Assembly (NCBI GenBank): GCA_023213395.1
Contig: CM041465.1
Location: forward strand, 201,321,741-201,385,740
DNA length: 64,000 bases
Reading direction: 5' to 3'
From: Cycas panzhihuaensis
Lineage: Eukaryota > Cycadophyta
The notes beneath the pieces are model-generated. The model was not told the origin of the DNA. It was given only the letters and a program-made list of their open reading frames with translations, and searched no databases. Shown piece by piece: positions 43,909 through 55,049 of the stretch. Within the stretch, counting starts at the first letter, position 1. The number at the start of each line of letters is the position of its first letter. The translations under genes and the position numbers were made by a program.

Positions 43909-46632
43909 TGGATACGTGTCTATGTGATAGCTACCTAACTGAGTAGGAATGGTAAGAACGGTCGATGGTATAATTGAGAAAAGACCTACAAGTAGGGCAA
44001 ATACCACATAGGGTGCCCTGTGCACTAGAGCGTGAGTTTAGGACCTACAAATGGAATATAGCTACCTGGAAGTGGTTCCCTGCTTCGAACAAGAGGAGAA
44101 GAGGCATAGGGTTAGCCTGGGTTGACCTAAGGGAAGGACCCTCCTACCCTTGGATGGCTGGAAGGGGAAGGAGAGAACCCTTCAAGGGTTTCCCTAGAGC
44201 AACATGAAATAAGAAAAAGTAGGCAAGTGGATGGCCTACGGATGGGATCACCTCGGTTACCCGACTAAGCGGAGAACCGAGAGAACACAAAGGGAACAAC
44301 CAAAGAGAAGAGGTTATGATATGTGTAAGCAAACTAACCAAGTAAACAAATAGTAAAGTAAGAGGGAAGTTTGCAAGGCAAAGGAGGGGGAAAAGGTGAG
44401 AGGGAAGGTTTCCTAAGACCTTTTCCTATAGCAAATAAAATGCAAGTGATAAAGTAAACAAAGTGTAAATTAAGATAACAGTTGATTTCCCTTTTCTTTC
44501 CGATGAGCTAATTACTATTATGTAAAAGAACTTAAAAGGAAAATAAAAGTGATGAAGTGGAGCGAGAGTGAGTACCCGGAATGGAAGCATGTTGAAATGG
44601 TAATGCTCCCAAGAGGCACCCGAAGTTGCTCCTCAAAGTGCAGCAAACGCGTAGGGTTGTGGTAGACCGGAATGTGGGGCTCACTTACTTTCCCCAAAAA
44701 TAGTACTAAAGTACCAAGTAAGGAAAGGAAAGGAACAAAATGCTAACAATAAATGAGGTACGAAAGTAAAGCATAAATGGGGGCAATTACCCGTGAAGGA
44801 AGAAAGAGGAACGGATCCTTTGCGCCTTCCAAATACCTGCAAGTAAATGACAATCTCCTCCTTTCCAGAGAAAGGGTGCTAGCATGTAATGGAAAGATCC
44901 TAATAATATATGTATATCCAAAGCAAATATAAACTCAAATACATGCACGTTAGGATTCGATATAATGATGATAAACTATAAAAGAAAACAACCAAAGTAG
45001 ACGGAGAGTAACTGGTAAGCCTCAGAGTGGCCCACCTTCCGCAAGGAATAACCCTACTCTCCCCTAAAAGCCACGAGGCAGTGAGGGTAAGGCTATGCAA
45101 GAGGATTGGAAATAGAGGCAAAGAGAGTTGAAAAGAGCCCAAGAGGACCTACAGCAAGCCGAGGTACTATGGAGAGCAAACTGGGTTACCGGAGAAGGAG
45201 TTGGGCAAAGGACAAGTAGTCATGGCTTATGTGAGTTGCTCAGATCAAGGTACGAGCCCTCAAACTAGTGCTGCAACGTGTGACACCATTGATTTCAGTG
45301 GCTAAAAATGGCCTAACAAACCCTTGTTTGATTACCAAGGACAGCACGAGGTAAAATGGAAGGTTTGAGAGGCAAAGAGCCACCTGAGGAGCCTGGAAGG
45401 TGGTGCGGAATGCACCCAGCTCTCACCCAAATCCTATGCAACCCCTATTTGCCACTGCCTTGAGCAAGAAACACAGGCAATGAGGCACTAATGGCAAAAA
45501 TAAGATAGTCCAAAACAAAGGAAAAGTAACCTCCAAAGACCCAAGCAAGAGGACAAGCAAAATAGGGCATCAATTAAATAAAAAAGTAGCTTAAACCAAT
45601 GAATACCTGAGAAGGGAAAGGGAGGCTTTTACCTCAGTCAAGAGCTACTGATAGAAGGCTGAGAAATCAGCTAAAGAGCTATGGAATAGCAGGTTTAGAA
45701 CCCCTACTAATAGAGTTGAAGGAAACCCCAATGCTTTGAGGACACTTGATGGCTGCCTAAGCAAGAATACATTGAGATCTCTCCAAAGGGGCCCTCTCTA
45801 AGGCGTGTGAAGGGCTGGGAAGATGTCCTAGTCATACCAAAGGAGAGTTGGGCACTAGAGGAGAGGTACAGGTCTTGTAGTAGCAGTAGAGCAATAGGGA
45901 ATGGTAGAGCACACAGTATTTTTCCTTGAGAAGCATTCAAAAAATGAGCAAAAAATCCAAAAAATGAGTTAAAGAGGACTTAAATACCCATCCCAAACCC
46001 TAAAACGAGTGATTAGGGTGCAACTGGCAGTGAGTCAGTCGCGAAACATGTGGTAGTTTCATAATAAATGTGAAATTGCCACGACAGATTTTTTTAAAAT
46101 AAACTTAAACAGTCGTCCCACCGTAAATTCCACGATCATGAAATTTGTGGCCGATGCAAGTGATATTTGTGACGATTACATAACCGGGGCTAAAGCGGCG
46201 GACGGTAGCCTGGGTTATGGGCCAATCATAAAGAGGCTAATAGGGGGCTGAGACACTTACCTAAGGGCGGACAAGCCAACAAATGAGTCTAGAAGAGTAA
46301 AAATAGGATTCAAACGATGTGGCAAATCAACCAAACAATGACGAGTCATCACACGAGCAGAGGTGATGCAAGCCAAGTGGATCTTGGAGTGAGTAGGGCA
46401 GAATGCGGGAAGTGGAATGGCTACCGAGGTGCCACACTCACTGGGAATATGCCCCTACTATAGTCTTCATAGGCTTAATAAGTGTAGATGAAGACAAGAT
46501 CATCTACAAGGTCACAACATGCAAACATGTAAGCATACACTCATCTCAAAAGAAAGCAATGATAAGGTGAGAAGCATACCTGCACTTACCTGAGTCAATA
46601 ACTCTGTATCCATTTCTAGAAGCTGGGAAACA
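43909..46632 (-). repeat. 5' LTR of element b (2,724 bp)
   Basis: The minus strand begins TGTTTCCCAGC at 46,632 and ends ATCCA at 43,909. It pairs with 32,411-35,129 along its full length. Confidence 0.88.
45979..45986 (-). promoter_or_regulatory. TATA box of the element b promoter
   Basis: Minus strand GTATTTAAGTCC lies about 650 bp into the 5' LTR. It is conserved at the same place in the 3' LTR (34,489-34,496) and, as TTTAAA, in element a. Transcription would start near 45,950 and run left. Confidence 0.5.
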
Positions 46633-46637
46633 AATAC

Positions 46638-46701
46638 AATATTAATCTATGTGATTTTTGTATATGTTCTGCCATGTTCTCCTACATTATTATTTCCTTC
46701 A
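46638..46701 (+). repeat. 5' LTR of D, second part
   Basis: Begins aatattaatctatgtgattt and ends TTCA, matching 51,990-52,054 at the end of the 3' LTR. Confidence 0.85.
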
Positions 46702-46703
46702 TT

Positions 46704-46718
46704 TGGTATCAGAGCAGA
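46704..46718 (+). other. primer binding site of D (initiator Met)
   Basis: TGGTATCAGAGCAGA starts two bases after the LTR end. It is an essentially perfect plant tRNA-iMet site. Confidence 0.88.
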
Positions 46719-48080
46719 CGATTACTGGCCTGTTGAAAATTTTTAAAGAAGCAAGAAGTTTTTTAGGAAGATTTACTCAAGGAAGAACATACTGGTTATA
46801 TTTAATTTTTGCACAAAACTTTTAGTAGTTTCATATATTTTTTATCAAGATTTACTTATTCTTGAATTATATTTGATAAATAACAAAGATATTTCAGATT
46901 TATTCATAGATTTACAGATTTGTGAAGGAGATTAGCAACAAGCTACATATTATTCAAGTTTTCTTCATATTTGTGATATATTTTCTTAGATCTATTTTTT
47001 TATCAAATATTTGACATTTTTCGAGTAGATTTTTATCTATTTATCAAATATTTTTCATATTTGTGAAGGATTGCAGCTGCATGTAATATTTACTCAAGTT
47101 TTTTCTCAAATTTGAGTTATATTTCTTCAAGATCTGCCTTACATATTTTAAATCTGCTATACTTACATTAGATCTGCAATATTTAACTTAAGATCTACAA
47201 TATTTATCAAGTTTTCTCTTAGATCTGTTACATTTTTTTATATCTGTTTATTTCATTAAATATTTTACTATTTTTTACTATATTTGGTTTAGATTTGCTA
47301 TATTTCATTTTAGATCTGTATTTTTCATCATATATTTAACTATATTTTCAAGTTTTTTATAGATTTATAATTTTTGGGTGTATTCTACCCAACAAACCAT
47401 ATATTATAATAGATCTACCTATATTCGACTTGTGAGGAAGAAGATCTATCTATTAGAAGTTTTTGCAACATATTTTCAACTACGAGTTTGCTATAACTAC
47501 ATTTCCAGGTTCTTCAGTTTCATTTTCATATTTAAACATATATTTCTTAGATATCTGCTGCAACATATTTGAAATATTTCATATTCAAACATATGCTTCT
47601 TAGTTCTTTCATATACTTGCTTTAGTACATTTAAAAAATCTTAGATATAAATACATATTTTTTCAACCAAAGAAGGGGCTCAACACTTTTGTCATTCTCC
47701 ATTTTTTGGGATAAACTCATAGAATAAACTATAAAAATTATTTTTGATACAAATATATATACTGCTTATATTATTGATTTATTTTCATCAATATATTTAC
47801 AAGAACTAGCATATATTCAAGGCAAGTCTTCCTTAACTTGCTTTACCAAAAATAGATAGAAAACACAAAAATAAAGAATAAGCAAGTCTGCCTTTATATA
47901 CATTTTTATTTATTTGGTATATAGAAAAGAACAACCAAAGAAAATATTTGTGTACTGTATTTTCTCTCTTGTCATTGTAAGTTGGAGAAAGCTTGAGCTA
48001 TTCTTGAAGTCAATTGTATATAACTGCATACAAAAGTAGACAGAAAACTAGAAAAGGTAAAAAGCAAAGCTGTTATAACT
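46719..48080 (+). repeat. D leader with degenerate 'agatctgcaatattt' repeats
   Basis: Between about 46,890 and 47,340 the motif (t)agatctg(c)(n)atattt recurs more than ten times at 20-45 bp spacing, mixed with 'atatttatcaagtttt'. No coding frame. From 47,350 to 48,080 nothing is recognised. Confidence 0.5.
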
Positions 48081-48084
48081 ATTG

Positions 48085-49235
48085 TTTGGCTTTGCATTGC
48101 CTTTTTCACATGCTTTATAGTATAGAAAATCATCACAAATAGCACGAGTATTTGTAAAAGTTTTTTCTGGATCAAGCAGCTATAATAAAAGAGGAGCAGA
48201 TATTATTTTCAACATTTCTGTCCTTATGTAATTCCATTGTTTATTTTCCATCTTAATTTTTAATTTGGCATCCTTTCTCTTGGCATTTGAATGAAGGGAG
48301 AACAACTCAATCTGCATAGAGAAGTCAAAGAGAAAATAGTTTTCTTTTTTTTTTTTTGCAAGAGGTCTCAGCCTAGATAATAAGTGCATGCTTGGATTTC
48401 TATAAAATACAAACAAAATACATATACTATTCTGCCTATAAAAATAAAATTGACTGTATCTTCAAAGAGCAGTAAAAAGTGGAACTCAGACAGTAAGTGA
48501 GCGTGGCTCTATTGCTTCTTGCTCTCTCTAATTTTGAATACTCCAAAAGGGCCTTGTTCTATACAAATTTTTTCATCTCCATTGCTTGAACTTTGTCATG
48601 CCAAAATATACTCTCAATGGTCTTCCTTCAAGTACATAGCCATTTATAGCCTGAATATAACACAAGCATTACAAAGGTAATATATACACTTGAAGTTGGA
48701 CCACTTGTGGAATGCTGGGAACTATGGGAACTAGAGCGAGAAACTCTTCCAGAGAGATTTACAGTAAGGAGACTTCCAACATCTACTATTTTTTACTGCA
48801 TTACAAAGTAAATGGAATACTTTGTTGTTTGCATTTGGTGGAATACTTTACCTTTCGAGTATCGCCAAGCATGGTCACACCCTCGTAACTGCTAATTAAT
48901 TCCACTAAAAGCCTAGTTTTCTCTTCCAATTCCTCGTCGAGCCCTCTCTCTTTAGTTTTTTTTGCTAAATTGGCTTCCCATCGCAATACAGTTTGGCCAA
49001 AGATTGAAAACAAATGAAAGAAAAAAAAAAACCAAAAAGGTATTGGGGCGTCAATAATCACTTGAATCTTCCTACAAACCCCAACTATCACATACTATTC
49101 AAACCTTGAAATCAACCATAATCCTGTTATTGCTCCGCACATGTACAAACTCTGAACATGCACAAACCAAAAATTAGAAATGACAATACTATCCTCGTTA
49201 CTTTCTTGCTTAAGCATAGGACCCTCTTAGCTTAG
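48085..49235 (-). pseudogene. antisense host-gene-like fragment with intron structure, inside D
   Basis: Minus-strand segments look like exons with GT/AG borders. One (~49,000-48,852) reads TVLRWEANLAKKTKERGLDE, then LEEKTRLLVELISSYEGVT and MLGDTRK, followed by GTAAAG. After a ~190-bp interval ending ATATTCAG comes NGYVLEGRPLRVYFG (~48,655-48,600), which resembles the end of an RRM domain. Further pieces follow an AG: IELFSLHSNAKRKDAKLK (~48,310) and LLDPEKTFTNTRAICDDFL (~48,175). A leader-like block with an ATG (49,231) lies upstream. These do not resemble copia proteins. I cannot name the gene, and the RRM call is tentative. Base composition is closer to genic DNA than the surroundings. Confidence 0.4.
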
Positions 49236-50919
49236 GGTGCCATGTATCGATCGATCTAAGCTACCACTTCTGTGAATCTTCTATACCGGTGTAGAGAAAA
49301 CGAGAAGAACTTTCTAGAAGGATCCAGTAGCTAGGGTTAGCGATTAGACAGGGTGATCAGAGCTGTCGATTGGACTATAGATCAGACGGTGCGGCAGCTG
49401 TGAGGTTCGCCAAGTGATAGCTACGCGGCAGCTGCCTTCACAAGAACAATTTAAAAAAAAAAAATTCAAACATTTTATTCTTATTTTTATTTTTTTAATA
49501 AAGTTTTTAAAAAATTAAATTAAATTTTATAAAAGTTCGAATCCAGGCCCTTAAGGGATTAAGCCCCCTTATCTCTCAGCCCTCGGTCACCAAACGTTTC
49601 CATATGACCGTTAGCAAGGGGCTAACATAAGTTTTAATACTTTTTTCCTTTTATTTATTTTTTTTTTTTAATTTTACATAAGGTTACTAGAAAATTATTG
49701 CCATAACTCCTTGATGAGTCATCAGTTTCTGACGAAACTAGTTTCATTACGTCTGAAATTTTTCGTAGATTGATTTTGACTGGTCATATGACCCATTTGG
49801 ACCTGATTTGACCCTATTTCAGTTGATTTAAAATCAATTAGTCATTTTTTTAGTATTTTTTAACTTTTTTATAAAATTACTTTTTCAACTGATTATATTT
49901 TATTACTGGGAGACTATTTTATGCCTGGATCTATTCCAAAGTGATCTACTTTCAATAAACTTCATTACTAACTATTTATTTTATTTTTTAAAATTCTTTT
50001 TTATCATTATTTTAATTGCTAAACGTGTCACTTTAGTGTTTTTTAGCATTTTTTAAACTTTTTACCATAAAAGTACTAGTTACCATTTTTATTCTAACTT
50101 TTCTATTTTGTATCAGAATTTAGTCCCATTAGTTTTGTTGGAAAGCTGACTTACTCCCCTTCGATTTGAAACTATTTTTTGTAATTTTTAAAGTATTTTT
50201 ACTGATTTTTAAAAGTATCAAAATAAAGGTACTTAATTACCTCTAACTTGCCATATTTACACACTTTTCATATAGTATTTCTCAAAATTTTCAATTAAAA
50301 ATATATTAAGCAACTCTCTAAGATATATTTGATATGTTTTATAGAATTCTATAAACTTTTATTAGTACTTTTATAAGTTTTTGAGCTCCCTGCTCCTGTT
50401 ATACCTCAAAAAGAGGCCTATATATTTGGATCATCAAAATTTGACTTGTAGGAACCTGTTTTCAAAACGGTTAGTTCCATTGAGTAATTCTTTCATTTAT
50501 CTACATACTGGTAAAGTTTCACATTATTCTGACACTATTTAACATAGCTTTGAAGCTATTAAACTTGAGGTTATCCTCTAAACCTTTCTTTTAAGGAGTA
50601 CAATATCTTTTGTTCAAAAGTTTTTTCATATTCTTTATATTTCAAAGTGAGAATACACATAAATATTTTTTTGTTAGTATTATATATTATCATCAAGGCT
50701 AAAGATTTATTGCATTGAGAGTTTATATTTATTCATTTAAAAAATTAAAAGATTAAAGATCATTTTTTATTTTCAAAGTTTATTCGAGATGTATACTTAT
50801 TAAAAAGCCTTTTTATCATTATTGAAAGGATCACTTCCTTATTATGCCTAGTTGATTGACTTTATAAAGGGCATTATATCTCCTTTAAAAAACATATATT
50901 TGAAATCATATCAGTTTAT
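49236..50919. other. 5'-UTR-like block, then AT-rich leader of D
   Basis: 49,240-49,440 is GC-richer and may be the 5' end of the antisense gene fragment. 49,540-49,640 ('cccttaagggattaagccccctt...agcaaggggctaac') resembles the leaders of H at 23.55 and 24.85 kb. The rest has no recognisable feature. Confidence 0.4.
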
Positions 50920-51580
50920 TATTTATTGACTTCTTTAGCTTGTTCAAAACATATCCTTTTATGTACTAAAGTTTTTTTGATAAAATGGCACAATTTCTTA
51001 TATTTAATTGGCATAAATTTTCACAATAGTATAGGACAATGCAAGATTATTTCATCATGCATGATCTTTGGTAATATTTACAAGATGACTGTGATCTTAG
51101 TATTAAAGAAAATTTTAGAAAGGATAATCAAGTCTTAGGTTTATTATTTTGTACTATAATGATGATGTTTTTTTAAAAGTTTATAAATTAACAACTTCTA
51201 AATCTGTATGGGATGTTTTACTTTCCACTTATGGGGGAGATATCCTCAATGTATTTGATGTTATTTTTGATAAGCATGTGAGATAGGTGATAGAATAGGT
51301 GAATTATAATGACAACACCTAAGAAGATTTAGATCAAATATAAGACCAACTTACTACACAAGATCCTAATCCTCCATTTGAGGGAGAGAATAAATCTTAT
51401 TATAGAAAAGAGACTTAATGATATAACAGTCAAAGTTAAATTTCTAAAAGTTAAAGTCAAAGTTGCAGATATTCTTTTTTGTACAAATCAAGCATCATTT
51501 ACTTACAGTTTTTTTATATCATTCCATGGTAAAGAGACATATGTGGCTATAAGGATGAGAAGAGTTGATAAAGATTAAAA
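50920..51580 (+). pseudogene. gag trace of D
   Basis: Around 51,185-51,260 the frame reads YKLTTSKSVWDVLLSTYGGD followed by ILNVFDVIFDKHV, a copia gag (UBN2) signature equivalent to KEAWDTL..IYEG in H. The flanking parts are open only in short pieces. RT, integrase and protease are absent; the PPT follows about 400 bp later, so the pol region has been lost. Confidence 0.5.
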
Positions 51581-51649
51581 TTTTAAAGTTTTTTTTAAGT
51601 ACAAGTTCCATAAGTTCAAAGAGAAGATACAAATGTTCATGATGACCAT

Positions 51650-51661
51650 TAAGGGGGAGAA
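51650..51661 (+). other. polypurine tract of D
   Basis: TAAGGGGGAGAA directly precedes the 3' LTR. Confidence 0.8.
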
Positions 51662-52054
51662 TGTTGAAGTTAATAGTCATCACTCCAGTCCCACCTTCCA
51701 ACCAGGGGAGCACACCTCCATCATCTTCAATTTACACATATGGGTGCTCAACATATGTAAGTAACTTAAGGTGAGTTTATGTTAATTTAAGTTAAGTTTA
51801 TGTTATTTTATTATAATTTAAATTTTAGGGGTTGAGGAATTTCCCTCCTCCCCCAAAATTACAAATATTGAGGGGTATGCAACCCTGGTGTCTTTAAACA
51901 CCGCCCTTATTAGAAAATTTGTAACTCCTTTCACTACAATATGGATTGAATATAAAGTACTTTCATGTTGAAGCTATGATGCTGTGATGCAATATTGATC
52001 TATGTGATTTTTGTATATATTCTGCCCTATTCTCTTACATTATTATTTCCTTCA
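51662..52054 (+). repeat. 3' LTR of D (393 bp)
   Basis: TGTTGAAGTTAATAGTCATC to TTCA. It is the uninterrupted counterpart of the split 5' LTR. Confidence 0.88.
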
Positions 52055-52383
52055 GTAAAGGCTCGCAATATATGACAGGCTACTCATGAGGTTGTTTTAA
52101 TACACACACACATACACTCATCACTTGAGAATTTGAAAAAAGATAGAGTAAGGAGAGAGCAGAAAGATGTAATTCTTATGATCATAAGTATAATCCTAAC
52201 TCTACTTTATCTTATGGTTTTTCCCACACTAGGGTTTATATGTATGAATATTGATATCTATCTTGTGGTGATGCTTATGCTTCATGAATACATGCTTTAT
52301 ATATTTGTTATTTGATATTCATATTGATTACTTCATTAGGTGTGTACTCATAAGTTTAAATTCTTCTATTATTATTGCATCAT
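52055..52383 (+). repeat. 5' LTR of E, second part
   Basis: The second half (52,210-52,383) matches 55,790-55,926. The first half matches the extra LTR at 56.64-56.74 kb ('...tactcatgaggt', 'cacttgagaatttga'). The end at GCATCA is inferred. Confidence 0.55.
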
Positions 52384-52391
52384 TTATTTTA

Positions 52392-52476
52392 TAGTATTAG
52401 AGCAATTATCATCATATTTTAACATGGAATTAGAGCTAATGTTAGAATTCCCATATTTTGATATGGTATTAGAGAA
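52392..52476 (+). repeat. three PBS-like motifs in tandem
   Basis: tagtattagagca (52,392), tggaattagagct (52,425) and tggtattagagaa (52,464) each resemble the iMet primer site TGGTATCAGAGC. They are separated by 33 and 39 bp. At least two recur after the 3' LTR (55,936 and ~55,969). Confidence 0.6.
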
Positions 52477-52479
52477 TAT

Positions 52480-55040
52480 AGTTTTAAGAACTTGTGCAAT
52501 AATAAATAGCTTATCGAGCCTATGATAGAAGACAAATATGAGATGTATTTATTGAGCCAAAAGTATTCATATACTAGTGATATGCATGATAGATTATAGA
52601 GCAAATAGAATTAGTCAAAGCCACATATAGGAGTTGAAATAGATATTGATGGTATATTGATATGTTATTTTATTATGGATAATCATTTATACATAGGGGT
52701 TTACATACTCAAGACATGCAGGTGCAAAAGTAGTCTACATGATATTATTTTATTAGTTGATATGTGAAGGATTTTGTGAGTGTCCTCTTAATGGATTCAT
52801 TGTCTCTCATGAACTATTCTAGAGGATTTTACGAGTATCTCATAGTGATATTTACTACTAGAATAAGGTAATCCATAAGGAACTTATAACAGGTAGTAGG
52901 CATTTGCAACAACATGTTGACAAGCATGAAGAAGATATTTGATAGGTGTTTTAATAGTGCATTAAATAGGTATAGGTATTTTATTATAGTAGTACGTTAT
53001 GTCTATATGACATATAAAAGAGATTTGATAGTGGTATCATTATTATAATAAACAACTTACATATACATGAAATCAATTTTAATATATGTGATGGAATGAA
53101 AAGAATTTTATATTTACATAAATTATTCATGAGGGCATGAAATTTTACATGGCATCAAATATTATTGAGGGTAAGAGAAAACCTTTTCGTGGTATGAAAT
53201 TTACATAGAAAATATTATTGAATGGTTTGATTATATTATGGCATACATGATAATCTAATGGTGGCATAAAAAACATAAGGGCGTATTATAATATTATTCA
53301 TAGTTTAATGATTTATGAGGGCTTATTTTAAATTAATTTATGGCCTATATATTAAAAAAATTATATATTTGATGGTAGCATAAAAAATTATTTGGAATAA
53401 GAATTTATAGAAAAGAATAAAAATATTAAGTATAAAGTGTAGTGCATGAATTTTATTGTGCCTATAGAGTGGTAAAACCCTATATCCATGATTGAGATCG
53501 ATCCTTAAAGCCTTACTTTATATAAACCCTTAGTCATCCATCATATGCCCTAACCTTATAATACATAAGAGAAGAAAGGGTACACATAAGCCTAATAATA
53601 ATCAATCGACATCCAAAAGCCTATATAGGAGATGTCTCACAATGAGGAAAAATGAAGTAACCCATTGTAGATAATGATACATCAAATATTCCATGAAAAA
53701 TAAAGGCTCCAACCCTAATTACATAGCCTACCACATCCTTTAATGCCAAATAGAAACACCCTCGTAGATTTGGAGAATATAGAGATCAATTCTTACCCAG
53801 ATGCCATGCATGCATCATTTCATCACCACCCATATAGAAGAGAACTTGAAGATTTACATTTGCATCATAGCTACTAAGTGAATCACCTATTGAAGAAGGA
53901 ACTTAGTCGCCCACTGCCATTTTTTGAATGCCTGACCATTGACATATCATGCCCTCTTTCTAGAATTAGGTGCCATTAGTTATATTGGAAAGTAAACTCC
54001 GAGACAGTCAAAATGAGTGGTCATATGACATATTTTAGTAAGTAAAATACAAAGAAAATTAAGGGTAAATTTGATGTAAAGGCTCCAAACTTTATATAGG
54101 ATGGATTCCATATATTTTTTCAAGAAAATTTTAGTCAATTCTAATGTTTTCAAAGTCTCCAAACATGATGGTGAAGTTATTTTTTAGTAGTGGTGGATGG
54201 AAAATAAAGTTTAGTTTAAAATCAAGTATTTTAAGGCCCATTTGAAATTTTAAAAAAATGATTAACTATGAAAAATTTAATGAATTTATGACATAAGATA
54301 TTCTTAATACATTGGTTATCCAAGTCCTTCTTGGTAATATCATATTTGGTTTAGTGGATGGTAAATCCTAACTAAACATACGGATCACTTGGTTATCAAA
54401 AAAGATTTTTATAATGAATAGAACCTACCTATTATTTAGAATATCATATTAGCCATTGATGTTATCTAGTTAAAAGTTGAGTATAATTTACCTTGTTACA
54501 GTTAACTTATCTTGCCTAGGCAGTTCAACCTATTCCCAGAGTTAGTTGTTCAAGATCTAATTTAACTATTGACTTGGTCTAATTGATGGTACTCTTACAT
54601 AAAATACTCAATTGTGTTATCCCTATAAGCATTTTGGAAGGATGATGAACCATGCATTTAAAGCAAATTCCTAGAGAACTGGTGATTACAATAGTTGGTT
54701 ACCCATGTATTTTGATAGATGGTTATTATTTTATATGGACTCAAAAATTACTTTATTCAATTCTTAATTTGATGAATGGTTAATAGAATGTTGATATGGT
54801 CAACTTAATATTGATTGAAAGTAGACATATAGGTGAAGATATGAAGATGTACATAAAAATATTTCATATATATTAGTTTTATATATGTTAATGCTTGTTG
54901 GAGATAAATATATGATTATAATTTATAGGGGATATTGCATACAGGATACAATTATAAGTTACAGGTTCAAACATACAACTTGAAGATAAAGATATGAAGA
55001 CTTAAAGACTTGAGATCAAGATTTAAGAACATTAAATAAT
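52480..55040. other. non-coding interior of E
   Basis: 2.6 kb with no gag, pol or RNA gene that I can recognise. It is AT-rich with scattered low-complexity 'ggcataaaa' and 'ttatggc' segments. Confidence 0.5.
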
Positions 55041-55049
55041 AAGGGGGGA
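55041..55049 (+). other. polypurine tract of E
   Basis: AAGGGGGGA directly before the TG of the 3' LTR. Confidence 0.7.

Larger units (their letters stand above)
32411..46632 (-). mobile_element. Tat-type Ty3/gypsy element 'b', complete ends, 14.2 kb
   Basis: On the minus strand: 5' LTR 46,632-43,909, PBS 43,907-43,890, gag, protease, linker, integrase C-terminal tail ending at 39,704, an antisense PMD-like gene (36.5-39.2 kb on the plus strand), an additional RNase H ORF 36,069-35,545, PPT ~35,140, 3' LTR 35,129-32,411. The additional RNase H near the 3' LTR, tRNA-Arg PBS and antisense extra gene are hallmarks of the Tat lineage. The RT, RNase H and integrase core are absent, so it would need enzymes from an autonomous relative. 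The LTRs are ~93% identical over 325 bp that I compared, with mostly transitions. Confidence 0.85.
32406..46637. other. target-site duplication flanking element b
   Basis: GATAC at 32,406-32,410 and AATAC at 46,633-46,637 border the outer TG/CA ends of b. Removing b and one copy restores 'gatgctatgatacaatattaatc', which matches the uninterrupted D LTR 'gatgctgtgatgcaatattgatc' near 51,980. Confidence 0.8.
32093..52054 (+). mobile_element. copia element 'D', split by Tat element b
   Basis: LTRs: 5' in two parts, 32,093-32,410 and 46,638-46,701 (382 bp together), and 3' at 51,662-52,054 (393 bp), about 90% alike by eye. PBS TGGTATCAGAGCAGA follows the 5' LTR; PPT AAGGGGGAGA precedes the 3' LTR. 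The interior (46,719-51,650) keeps a gag trace near the 3' end but no pol, plus a repeat-rich leader and an apparent antisense host-gene fragment. The flanking 5-mers acaaa and gtaaa are compatible with a decayed TSD. It sits inside the 5' LTR of E. Confidence 0.8.

Noticed and set aside
46704-46718. match to tRNA 3' end, could hint at a tRNA gene
   Set aside because: Only the primer-complementary 15 bases are present; no cloverleaf. It is the PBS. The same holds for the sites at 4233, 12,702, 17,181, 43,890 and 58,825.
48801-49091. hydrophobic FFFFFH stretch as a membrane protein start
   Set aside because: The run of Phe comes from a poly-A tract (49,020-49,032). It is more likely the pyrimidine tract of an intron before the exon-like block.
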